Source of the DNA: Arthrobacter terricola | GTDB lineage: Bacteria > Actinomycetota > Actinomycetes > Actinomycetales > Micrococcaceae | Assembly: GCF_004354015.1 (NCBI RefSeq) | Contig: NZ_SMRU01000005.1 | Coordinates: 1-64,000, forward strand | Reading direction: 5' to 3' | DNA length: 64,000 nt | Made by a program: the position numbers and the translations under genes | The notes under the pieces: generated by a model | What the model was told of the DNA's origin: nothing | Database searches by the model: none | The model's input: only the letters and a program-made list of their open reading frames with translations | Shown here: piece by piece, positions 17,279 through 24,161 of the stretch | Numbering within the stretch: position 1 is the first letter of the stretch | How the letters are laid out: every line of letters begins with the position of its first letter

Positions 17279-17323
17279 ATCATGGTGATAAGCATCACGG
17301 AAGTCAATACTTTGTCCTGACAT
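17279..17323 (-). promoter_or_regulatory. Promoter and candidate IolR operator of the inositol ABC transporter operon
   Basis: Reading leftward, TTGACT (17307-17302), a 17-nt spacer and CATGAT (17284-17279) form the promoter. Three bases upstream of the -35 box is ATGTCAGGACAAA (complement of TTTGTCCTGACAT at 17311-17323). The same core stands at the same distance from the -35 box of iolC. Confidence 0.65.
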
Positions 17324-17659
17324 TAGTATGTTTTTACGTTTGTTTCGTGGAAGATGTCACGCAAACACATGCAACCTGGCCACGCGCGCCGTATAGCGGC
17401 GGAGCCGCCGCGAAGCCAAGTCCACACCAAGAGGTCCCCGCCTGATCATTCGGAGAGTGGCCTCGCTTCGCTTCTTACCACCCTGGTAACGGGATGAGTG
17501 GAGTTGAGCCTGGCGCCTCTCAAACCCAGTGAGTCGCGCCGATCAACACTCAATTCCGGTGCAACAAGCACTCAATTCCCGCAAACGGCCACCTAACGGC
17601 GATTCATGCGCCTAGGTTCGTACCCGAGGAGAGCCCTCCTCTCGTATGAAAGGAAACCG
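17324..17659. other. Intergenic region between the inositol transporter promoter and the bacteriocin precursor
   Basis: About 335 nt with no gene. It holds a direct repeat CACTCAATTCC at 17547-17557 and 17569-17579 (22 bp apart, two helical turns), a spacing used by some activators. I see no convincing -35/-10 pair. This stretch marks the left edge of the lower-GC block. Confidence 0.45.
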
Positions 17660-17956
17660 GTGTCAACATTTATTGAGAGTCGCAAACGTACCAACAGTTC
17701 GTATCCTGAGAGGATTACGAAAATGGGAGGAGTCGCCGCGGCATTTTTCATTTCAGTGTCCGTCGCTTTTCAAGCCACTGCAACTTTGGGGATTTCTTCT
17801 GCGCTCGCCTCAAATCTGTACTTCGCCCTCAACTTCCTCTCATGGGCGGCCGCAGCTGCGGCGGTTGTGGCATCTTTCGGCATTGGAGCGGCGGTAGCTG
17901 GCCTGGTATTTGGACTTGCCAAGAGATGGGCTCTCAGGCAATTTGTCGCATGGTAA
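17660..17956 (+). CDS. Circular bacteriocin precursor, AS-48/uberolysin-like (candidate)
   Basis: A 98-residue peptide. The GTG start at 17660 has AAGGAA 5 nt upstream; a shorter start is ATG 17723. A basic leader plus hydrophobic stretch (about 1-39) precedes a very hydrophobic core of about 58-60 residues, beginning near TATLGISSALA and ending RWALRQFVAW. The core has no Cys, has small/aliphatic helices and a basic C-terminal helix, and ends in Trp. It parallels enterocin AS-48, which has FGIPAAVAG near its start, a mid-peptide TAVGSGG and ends AVIAW; here these are LGISSALAS, VASFGIGAA and FVAW. Such cores are cut from the leader and joined head to tail. The four genes downstream match the makeup of circular-bacteriocin operons. 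The cleavage site is not certain. Confidence 0.8.
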   Translation: MSTFIESRKRTNSSYPERITKMGGVAAAFFISVSVAFQATATLGISSALASNLYFALNFLSWAAAAAAVVASFGIGAAVAGLVFGLAKRWALRQFVAW

Positions 17957-17992
17957 GCCGCTAGCGCCTGGGTGCAACTGGAGGGGGCTGCA

Positions 17993-19390
17993 ATGAATTC
18001 ATCTGAATCTAAGCCAAAGACTCAATGCATACGGGCTGTGGTCCTCTCCGGATGCAAGGCAACTTTCATCAATGACTTTCGGCGTAAGTCCCATCGCATG
18101 CAGGACCTCCTCAAGAGTTTGGGGTTTTCACCCGATCCGGAGAAAGTCAATTGGTTTTTGATCTTTGGACGTCTTTTGACGGCGTTAATCATTGCCGTCG
18201 GCATATTATGGGCACCTCAACGGACAGCGCTCAACACCTTCGGAATTCCGCTCAGCATTCCAGACGCTGTGAGCATCATGGCGGCACTACAGGCCATTGG
18301 TCTTCTATTTGCGAGACGGCGCTTCAGGCGAGCCCATCGCTGCTGGCAGACCGTGTCGGCGCCACTTGAAGCCGGGATGCGCGCGGGTTTGGTCCTTACG
18401 GATCTTGGCTTTGCCGGGATGCTCATCCTTCAGAACCTGCGGTGGCACGAAGGTGGAAATTTATTTGCCGTAGGCGCGCTCGTGATCTCATCGTTTCTTC
18501 TCGTGGCACCCCAGAAGACCAACGCGATCCGCACGTATGTTCTTTTGGTTGTCGTCTCCTCTGCGGGCACCTTGCTTTTCTTGATTGGGAATACATTGTG
18601 GTTTGACGGCCATGACCCCTTGGGCTCCGGCCCAGCATCGACGTTGTTCGTGATATTGGCCGGGACTGTTCTTATCACCGTTTCCACCCCCGCTCTCTAC
18701 AGGGTCACGGCTCATCCCCGGGCCCTACGTAGTCGAGGGGTTCTGGTTGATTTATCAATCAAGGCAGCGAGCATTTTTATACTGGCATCCCTAGTCCTGC
18801 TGACTGCGGAAGTGACACCGTGGCCACGGACCGCGCCCTTTATTGCCGTAGCTGTTTTCTTTTCCGGCTTGGTTGTGTTTCGCTCATCACTGACACGGAT
18901 CACTTCGCCTGAGACATTTGGTCTTGCACTGTTCCTCGTACGGCTTAAACCGTCCTGGGTAAAGCCGATCATTTTCCGCAGCGTCGTAACCGCAATGGTA
19001 GTAGTCACGCCCTTGACCTTCGTACTGTGCGCATTCTTGCTTCTGAAAAACTACACCCACGTGGTGGTCCTACTTGGCGCTCTCGTTGCTGTCGAGATTG
19101 GTGTCGATGCCCTTATCATCCAGCGCCGGACGGCAGTCTTGCCTGCCTCGCATATCTCGAAACTGCCCCAGAAATCCAAGGCGGGCTTCGGCGCAGCGCT
19201 CTGCGCCGGGTTCGCAGTTGTCCTGTCAGGAATCTTGGGAACTGTTACACAGCAAGCAATACAAATTCCCTGGCTTCCCCTTGCGGCGGGCGGAATGGCT
19301 CTTGTGGCTATTCTCTTGACATCCCTTGTCATCAAAGATGCGCCTCAATGGCTGGGTGAACTTTCAGCAACCGAAACGGAGGACACATGA
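17993..19390 (+). CDS. Multi-spanning membrane protein of the bacteriocin operon (AS-48B/BacB-like role)
   Basis: A 465-residue protein with about 12 hydrophobic spans and a 45-residue hydrophilic N-terminus. No enzyme motif is visible. In known circular-bacteriocin operons the gene after the precursor encodes a membrane protein of about 450-560 residues (As-48B, CclB and others) required for maturation or export; size, topology and position agree. ATG 17993 has GGAGGG 7 nt upstream and lies 36 nt after the precursor. The stop overlaps the start of the ATPase gene (ATGA). Codon use is less GC-biased than in the flanking inositol genes, supporting acquisition by transfer. Assignment of role is by context. 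Confidence 0.75.
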   Translation: MNSSESKPKTQCIRAVVLSGCKATFINDFRRKSHRMQDLLKSLGFSPDPEKVNWFLIFGRLLTALIIAVGILWAPQRTALNTFGIPLSIPDAVSIMAALQAIGLLFARRRFRRAHRCWQTVSAPLEAGMRAGLVLTDLGFAGMLILQNLRWHEGGNLFAVGALVISSFLLVAPQKTNAIRTYVLLVVVSSAGTLLFLIGNTLWFDGHDPLGSGPASTLFVILAGTVLITVSTPALYRVTAHPRALRSRGVLVDLSIKAASIFILASLVLLTAEVTPWPRTAPFIAVAVFFSGLVVFRSSLTRITSPETFGLALFLVRLKPSWVKPIIFRSVVTAMVVVTPLTFVLCAFLLLKNYTHVVVLLGALVAVEIGVDALIIQRRTAVLPASHISKLPQKSKAGFGAALCAGFAVVLSGILGTVTQQAIQIPWLPLAAGGMALVAILLTSLVIKDAPQWLGELSATETEDT

Positions 19391-19989
19391 CGTCTCTAGC
19401 ACGTGTAGATCATGCCTATGGATCCCACATCATTTTTGAAGGAGCCTCTATAGATTTTCCGGACCGCGGCGTTGTCGCGCTTCGAGGGCCGAACGGATGC
19501 GGCAAAACGACCCTACTCAAGCTCCTCGGTGGGGTGATCTCAAGTTCATCCAAGGAAGTTGAGCGGTGGAGACAGGACTTCCGCGCAGTCTACCTGGACG
19601 CGGATTTTCTTACCCTCGACTACCTTACGGTCGAAGAACAATTGAGCATGGTCAGGCCGTTGACTAACCCTCCGAACTTCCCGAAAGGTGAGGGATGTCT
19701 TCTGGCGGGACATATGATGCCAGCCAAGGTAGGAGCGCTATCGCTCGGCCAGCGCCAGCGACTTGTTTTGTCTGTGGCCCTGACGCTCAAGAACGTCGAT
19801 GTCCTACTTCTTGACGAGCCGCTGAATGGACTAGACCAGCATGCCGCTCTCATTGCACGCAAGTCCATTCTCAGCGCAGGTAAAAGCCGACTGGTCCTAG
19901 TTGCAACCCACGAGGATGAGCGCTGGACCGATTACGAGCTCGTAATACGCTCCCGTGATGCGCTCGAACTAAGCCCAACGGGCGTGTGA
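19387..19989 (+). CDS. ABC transporter ATP-binding protein of the bacteriocin operon
   Basis: A 200-residue ATPase: Walker A GPNGCGKTT (about 35-43), a Q-loop-type region before LDYLTVEEQLSM, signature LSLGQRQRL, Walker B VDVLLLDEPLNGLD and switch histidine in VATHEDE. It is close to the minimum length for one ABC domain, as for the BacD/As-48D-type ATPases of circular-bacteriocin operons. It overlaps both neighbours by 4 nt and probably pairs with one or more of the membrane proteins for export or self-protection. Confidence 0.9.
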   Translation: MTSLARVDHAYGSHIIFEGASIDFPDRGVVALRGPNGCGKTTLLKLLGGVISSSSKEVERWRQDFRAVYLDADFLTLDYLTVEEQLSMVRPLTNPPNFPKGEGCLLAGHMMPAKVGALSLGQRQRLVLSVALTLKNVDVLLLDEPLNGLDQHAALIARKSILSAGKSRLVLVATHEDERWTDYELVIRSRDALELSPTGV

Positions 19990-20534
19990 GGGTGAGAAAT
20001 CGCCATGCGCTGACTGTTTGCTCTCCGCTCATGGCCTTCTTGAGCTCGCACTTCCCCTGTTTGTGTCATGACTTCCTGAGAATACTGGCTGCGCTTGCTG
20101 GTGGGGTCGGTCTAGCTTCGCTCTTTACGTGGGGCGGAAGCAGTGAAGTTGGCGCTATCAGCGCGGCAAGGATACTTCTGCACAACGCGACCCTGGCTCT
20201 TCTTGCGTTATTCCTGACCCACTATGGCGCGGTGGCCATGATGATGCTCAACGGATTTTGGCTCGGCATGGGCCTTGTTGCAAGTACAGCCGCCGTTGGC
20301 CTCCATACAACGTTTTCGCTGACCGTGGTCCATGTTCCACTCGAGATCGCAGCGTGGGCAATGACAATCCAAGGGGCACGGCTATTCTGGCCAACATTTC
20401 TCGCAACGGTCAGAAAAGAACGGTCCTGGCTCCATTTGGTTCAGAAAATGGGCGCCGTCCTCGCTCCAGCGACCATCTTCTATATTCTTGCGGCCCTTGC
20501 TGAGTGGGCCGAACATGCACTAGCTGAGAGGTAA
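19986..20534 (+). CDS. SpoIIM/DUF95-family membrane protein of the bacteriocin operon
   Basis: A 182-residue protein with four to five hydrophobic spans. DUF95/SpoIIM hallmarks are visible: a conserved Asn in the helix ILLHNATLALLA, then LNGFWLGMGL, then HVPLEIAAWAMTIQGARLF (family: PHGxxE followed by AG). DUF95 proteins (As-48C, CclD, BacC) occur in essentially all known circular-bacteriocin operons, so this gene is strong support for the reading of the cluster. The start is GTG 19986 overlapping the ATPase stop (GTGA); an alternative is ATG 20031. The next gene begins 3 nt after its stop. Confidence 0.8.
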   Translation: MRVRNRHALTVCSPLMAFLSSHFPCLCHDFLRILAALAGGVGLASLFTWGGSSEVGAISAARILLHNATLALLALFLTHYGAVAMMMLNGFWLGMGLVASTAAVGLHTTFSLTVVHVPLEIAAWAMTIQGARLFWPTFLATVRKERSWLHLVQKMGAVLAPATIFYILAALAEWAEHALAER

Positions 20535-20537
20535 CTC

Positions 20538-21101
20538 ATGATCCCTGCGGCCCCAAGCGTTCCCGATCCCTCGCCACCGCATGGCCTGAGAGAGATCAGC
20601 CCGGCGTGGATAACCTTCCTCCTCCTCGCCTACACGGCCTCGGCCCAGTTCGCGGTGGGAACGGAAATTGATCGACTAGTCACCGATAATGCCGAACATA
20701 ACCGGTTTTCAAGCCAGGAAGTGCTGCTTACCTTTGTTCGCTTGAGTGTCATTGCCTGGGGCATTCTGGCGTCTTTTCTGCAAGCACTCGTCCTGAGGCT
20801 CATTTACATGGGCATCGTCAAAGGACCGGCCCCCACGCTCAGATTCAGCTGGTTCTGGGTGCTTCTAGGTCAAATCCCTTTTATCGCGACTGTCATCGTC
20901 ATGGGATTGTTCTTGCAGCCGGAAGCGACCGGTCTCCTCGGTCAAGCCTGGATACGGATCCTATTCGGCACTATAGCCGCCGCAATCTATATTGCGGCCG
21001 CCAAGAAACTATTCGTCGCCCCGATGGGGCGACTAGCAGTTCTCTTCGTCGTCGTGGTTGTCGTCAACTCAATTCTGCTCGTTTCCGGTAGCTCTGCCTG
21101 A
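20538..21101 (+). CDS. Membrane protein at the end of the bacteriocin operon, possible immunity or transport partner
   Basis: A 187-residue protein with four or five transmembrane helices (for example WITFLLLAYTASAQFAV, SVIAWGILASFLQALVL, FWVLLGQIPFIATVIVMGLFL and LAVLFVVVVVVNSILLV) and a Pro-rich N-terminus. ATG 20538 follows GAGAGG. No short basic immunity peptide of the usual type is visible in the block, so this protein is a candidate for self-protection, alone or with the ATPase; it could equally be a permease partner. I recognise no family. Confidence 0.65.
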   Translation: MIPAAPSVPDPSPPHGLREISPAWITFLLLAYTASAQFAVGTEIDRLVTDNAEHNRFSSQEVLLTFVRLSVIAWGILASFLQALVLRLIYMGIVKGPAPTLRFSWFWVLLGQIPFIATVIVMGLFLQPEATGLLGQAWIRILFGTIAAAIYIAAAKKLFVAPMGRLAVLFVVVVVVNSILLVSGSSA

Positions 21102-21120
21102 AACGATTTTGCGCTCCCGA

Positions 21121-21190
21121 CCCGAGTTTGTGTACAGAAAACACCCCTTAAGAGCGTTCTTAAGAGGTGTTTTCTGTACACAAACTCGGG
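21121..21190. repeat. Long palindromic intergenic element, copy 2 (GAGTTTGTGTACA family)
   Basis: Inverted repeat with 35-nt arms (21121-21155 and 21156-21190), two mismatches and virtually no loop. The outer CCCGAGTTTGTGTACA and the inner TTAAGAGC are shared in plan with the copy at 11859-11926; the middle differs. It separates the rightward bacteriocin operon from the leftward inositol operon and probably terminates both. Confidence 0.85.
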
Positions 21191-21197
21191 AGGAAGG

Positions 21198-22067
21198 TCA
21201 GGCGTTGGCGATGAACTTCCCCATCGTCTCCAGTTGGTAGCGGGAGACCTCTTTGGCGTTCTCATCCTCGGCGAAGACGCTCGAGACCATGACGGTGTTT
21301 TCCTTGTCCAGGAAGCCGATTTCCTTCAGGCCACCGAAGAACTCATCCCAGTTGACGTCGCCGTCGCCGATCTTGAGGTGCTGGTGCACCCGCACGGCGT
21401 TGCCCGGCGGGTTGGTGATGTAGCGCAGCCCGTGCGAGGCATGGTGGTTCATGGTGTCCGACACGTGGACCAGGCGCAGCTTGTCCCCCGCCGCGCGCAT
21501 GATTTCCAGCGGCTTGTTGCCCATGTGGAAGGTATGCGAAGCAACGTACACCATGCCGATGTTCGGCGAGTTCACGCCGCGGATCACACGCAGGGCGGCA
21601 AGGCCGTCCTCCACGAAGTCATCCGGGTGCGGATCGATCAGCACGTCCAGGCCTTCGCGCTCAATGATCGGAACGAGCTCTTCCATGGAACGGTAGAACG
21701 CCCGCTCGGACTCCTCGGCTTTCTCCGGCCGGCCGCTGAATTCGGTGTTCATCGTCTGCACACCAAGATCCACGGCGATCCGGATGGCACGCTTCCAGTA
21801 ACGCACCGCGGCTTCGCGTGCGTCCTCGTCCGGGCCCGACCAGCGCAGCACGGGCAGCACCGAAGCGATCTCGACGCCGGCGTCCTTGCAGGCCGCCTTC
21901 AGCTTAGCCACCAGCTCGTCATCGGCCTTCGGGTGGTTGAAGAACGGGATGAGGTCCGCGTGCGGGGTCATCTGCAGGTACTTGTAGCCAAGATCAGCCG
22001 CGAGCCGTGGAAATTCGAGCAGGCTGTGGCTGTGGTGGAACGGGGTGGGATCAAGGGCAATCTTCAT
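21198..22067 (-). CDS. iolH: Sugar-phosphate isomerase/epimerase-like TIM-barrel protein IolH
   Basis: A 289-residue AP-endonuclease-2/xylose-isomerase-like barrel. Stretches such as RWSGPDEDAREAAVRYWKRA, NTEFSGRPE, FYRSMEELVPIIEREG, SDTMNHH and RYITNPPGNAVRVHQHLKIGDG match the IolH proteins of Bacillus inositol operons. The IolH reaction is not firmly established; a role with an inosose or deoxy-keto-sugar intermediate is assumed. ATG 22067 has AAGGAG 5-6 nt upstream. It is the last gene of the inositol enzyme operon before the palindromic element. Confidence 0.85.
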   Translation of the reverse strand: MKIALDPTPFHHSHSLLEFPRLAADLGYKYLQMTPHADLIPFFNHPKADDELVAKLKAACKDAGVEIASVLPVLRWSGPDEDAREAAVRYWKRAIRIAVDLGVQTMNTEFSGRPEKAEESERAFYRSMEELVPIIEREGLDVLIDPHPDDFVEDGLAALRVIRGVNSPNIGMVYVASHTFHMGNKPLEIMRAAGDKLRLVHVSDTMNHHASHGLRYITNPPGNAVRVHQHLKIGDGDVNWDEFFGGLKEIGFLDKENTVMVSSVFAEDENAKEVSRYQLETMGKFIANA

Positions 22068-22171
22068 GGTCACTCCTTTGTGGGGTCAACGGTCTTACGA
22101 AGGATGCGGGTGCAAAAACGGGTGGCCGGCCGCAACAACCGGCCGGCCACCCGGTTCACACCAAGCGGGTC

Positions 22172-23185
22172 CTACCGGTACAGATCGGGCTTCTCGTTGA
22201 GGTGCACGGCGACCTTCTCTCCGGACTTCTGGGCCTTGACGCCGGCCTCGCAGCAAGCAGCGGTGGCGTAGCCGTCCCAAGCGGTCGGGCCGCCGATCTC
22301 GCCACGACGGGCTGCGTCCACCCATGCCTGGACCTCGACGTCGTACGCAGCACCGAAGCGCTCCTCGAAGCCGGGCGTGACCTGGCCGCCCCAGCGGCCG
22401 GCGCTGCGAACGTAAGGACCGCCGTCGCCGCCGATGCTCACGATGCCGTCCTCGAAGGACGCCTGCGTGGCCACTTCGTAGCCGAACTTCGCGTTGACGT
22501 AGATTTCGACGTCGGCCAGGACACCGGATTCGGTTTCGATCAGGACGTGCTGGGGATCGTGCTGGCCCTTGGGAGCGTTGCGCGTCGCCTTGCCCAGGCG
22601 CACCTGGACGGACGTGATCTCTTCACCCGTGAAGAAGCGGATGGCGTCGAACTCGTGGACGACGGAGTCGTTGATGAGCATCTCGTTGGTGAAACCTTCG
22701 GGGGTGCTCGGGTTGCGGTGCTGGTGGTGCAGCATCAGCAGTTCGCCGAGTTCGGCGTCGCGGATCACGGAGCCCAAGGCGGCGTACTCTGCGTCAAAGC
22801 GGCGCATGAAGCCGACCTGGATGCGCTTGTGGCCAAGTGCGGTTTCAGCCTGGACAACATTCCAGGAGCTTTCCGCGTCCGGGGTGAGCGGCTTTTCGCA
22901 CAGGATCGGGAAATCCTTCTCGAGTGCCTTGTAGAGGATGTCCTCGTGGAGGAAGCCGGGGGTGGCGATCAGGACGGCGTTGACGTCGCCGTTGTTGAGG
23001 GCTTCGTCAGCGCTCGCGAGAGCCACAGCGCCGTCGATTCCCTCGATGGCGGCCTGCGCGCGGGCAATGTCGACGTCGACGACGGCGGCCACTTCGGCGC
23101 CGTGGATGCGGGTGCTGAGCCGCTTGATGTGGTCTGCGCCCATGCGGCCTGCGCCGATGACGGCCACGCGGAGGATGTCAGTCAA
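22172..23185 (-). CDS. iolG: Inositol 2-dehydrogenase
   Basis: A 337-residue Gfo/Idh/MocA oxidoreductase that oxidises myo-inositol to 2-keto-myo-inositol (scyllo-inosose) with NAD+, the first pathway step. The nucleotide fold VAVIGAGRMGADHI, the catalytic CEKPLT (Lys98) and the Asp173/His177 pair (NDSVVHEFDAIRFFTGE) are as in characterised IolG; length (about 335-345) fits. The start is TTG 23185, with AAAGGA about 7 nt upstream. It lies between iolE and iolH in one leftward operon; of the three dehydrogenases in the window this one has the best context for the main step. Confidence 0.93.
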   Translation of the reverse strand: MTDILRVAVIGAGRMGADHIKRLSTRIHGAEVAAVVDVDIARAQAAIEGIDGAVALASADEALNNGDVNAVLIATPGFLHEDILYKALEKDFPILCEKPLTPDAESSWNVVQAETALGHKRIQVGFMRRFDAEYAALGSVIRDAELGELLMLHHQHRNPSTPEGFTNEMLINDSVVHEFDAIRFFTGEEITSVQVRLGKATRNAPKGQHDPQHVLIETESGVLADVEIYVNAKFGYEVATQASFEDGIVSIGGDGGPYVRSAGRWGGQVTPGFEERFGAAYDVEVQAWVDAARRGEIGGPTAWDGYATAACCEAGVKAQKSGEKVAVHLNEKPDLYR

Positions 23186-23221
23186 TTTTCTGTCCTTTGG
23201 TCTAGTTGTTACTGCTGGCTA

Positions 23222-24133
23222 CTACTGCACGGTAGTGCGGGAGCCGCACGAAAGCAGGTAGTTGCGGGTGCGCTTGGCGATGGGCATGGGTACGTCGAAG
23301 GCGACCGGGTACATGTCCTGCTCGACGATTCCGAAGATGGGGCGGTTGAGGCCTTCCACTGCTTCGATGACGGCGCGCAGGTCCGGGAGGCCGTTCGGCG
23401 GCTCGGTCATGACGCCGGCCAGGTTGGCCGCTGCCCAGGTCATGTTTTCCTCGTTGACCTTCTTGAGGACATCCGGGTTGATTTGCTTGAGGTGGAGGTA
23501 CCCGATGCGGTCCGGATAGTTCTTGATGAGTTCAAGGCTGGAAGCGCCGCAGTACTCGGCGTGTCCGGTGTCCAGGCAGAGGTTCAGGTATTGCGGATCA
23601 GTCTCGGCCAGCAGATGCTCGATATCCTGCTGGGCTCCGACATGCGAGTCTGCATGGGAGTGGAACTGCTGCTTCAGGCCGAAGTCTTCCAGGAGGACTT
23701 TGCCCATGCGGTTGTGGCCGGCGAACAGATCGCTCCACTGTTCCTGCGATAGTTCCCCGCTTTCCACGGCTTCGCCCGTGACGTCGTCCCGCCACATCGC
23801 GGGAATGACGACGATGTGTTCGCCGCCCATGGCTGCCGTCAATTCGGCTACTTTGCGTGCAGGCTCCCACGCCTCTTCGTATTGGCCGGCACCCCGGTGG
23901 AACGCGGTGAAGACCGTTCCGGCTGTGACCTTCAAGTCGCGCTGCTTGAGTTCTTCTGCGAGGCGGGTGGGATCGTTCGGCAGGTAGCCATACGGACCCA
24001 GTTCGATCCATTTGTAGCCGGACTCGGCAACTTCATCCAGGAAGCGTTCCCACGGGGTCTGCTTCGGATCGTCCGCGAACCAGACGCCCCAGGAGTCCGG
24101 GGCGGTTCCGATGATGAGTTTGTTTTCAGTCAT
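23222..24133 (-). CDS. iolE: Inosose dehydratase
   Basis: A 303-residue TIM-barrel metalloenzyme that removes water from scyllo-inosose to give 3D-trihydroxycyclohexane-1,2-dione. The N-terminus IIGTAPDSWGVWFADDPKQTPWERFLDEV is the IolE signature, followed by ELGPYGYLP, FHSHADSHV, LCLDTGHAEYCG, YLHLKQINPDV and GIVEQDMYP. These carry the Glu/Asp/His metal ligands of the family. It sits between mmsA and iolG, 28 nt after the former. Confidence 0.96.
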   Translation of the reverse strand: MTENKLIIGTAPDSWGVWFADDPKQTPWERFLDEVAESGYKWIELGPYGYLPNDPTRLAEELKQRDLKVTAGTVFTAFHRGAGQYEEAWEPARKVAELTAAMGGEHIVVIPAMWRDDVTGEAVESGELSQEQWSDLFAGHNRMGKVLLEDFGLKQQFHSHADSHVGAQQDIEHLLAETDPQYLNLCLDTGHAEYCGASSLELIKNYPDRIGYLHLKQINPDVLKKVNEENMTWAAANLAGVMTEPPNGLPDLRAVIEAVEGLNRPIFGIVEQDMYPVAFDVPMPIAKRTRNYLLSCGSRTTVQ

Positions 24134-24161
24134 TGCGTGTCCTTACGTGACCCAGCTGGTG

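Noticed and set aside
17606-17659. Longer start (ATG 17606) for the bacteriocin precursor
   Set aside because: No ribosome-binding site, and it would lengthen the leader beyond the usual size; GTG 17660 has AAGGAA at ideal spacing.
17324-21195. Prophage or integrative element
   Set aside because: No integrase, phage structural gene, IS transposase or att-like duplication is seen; only the bacteriocin genes are present.
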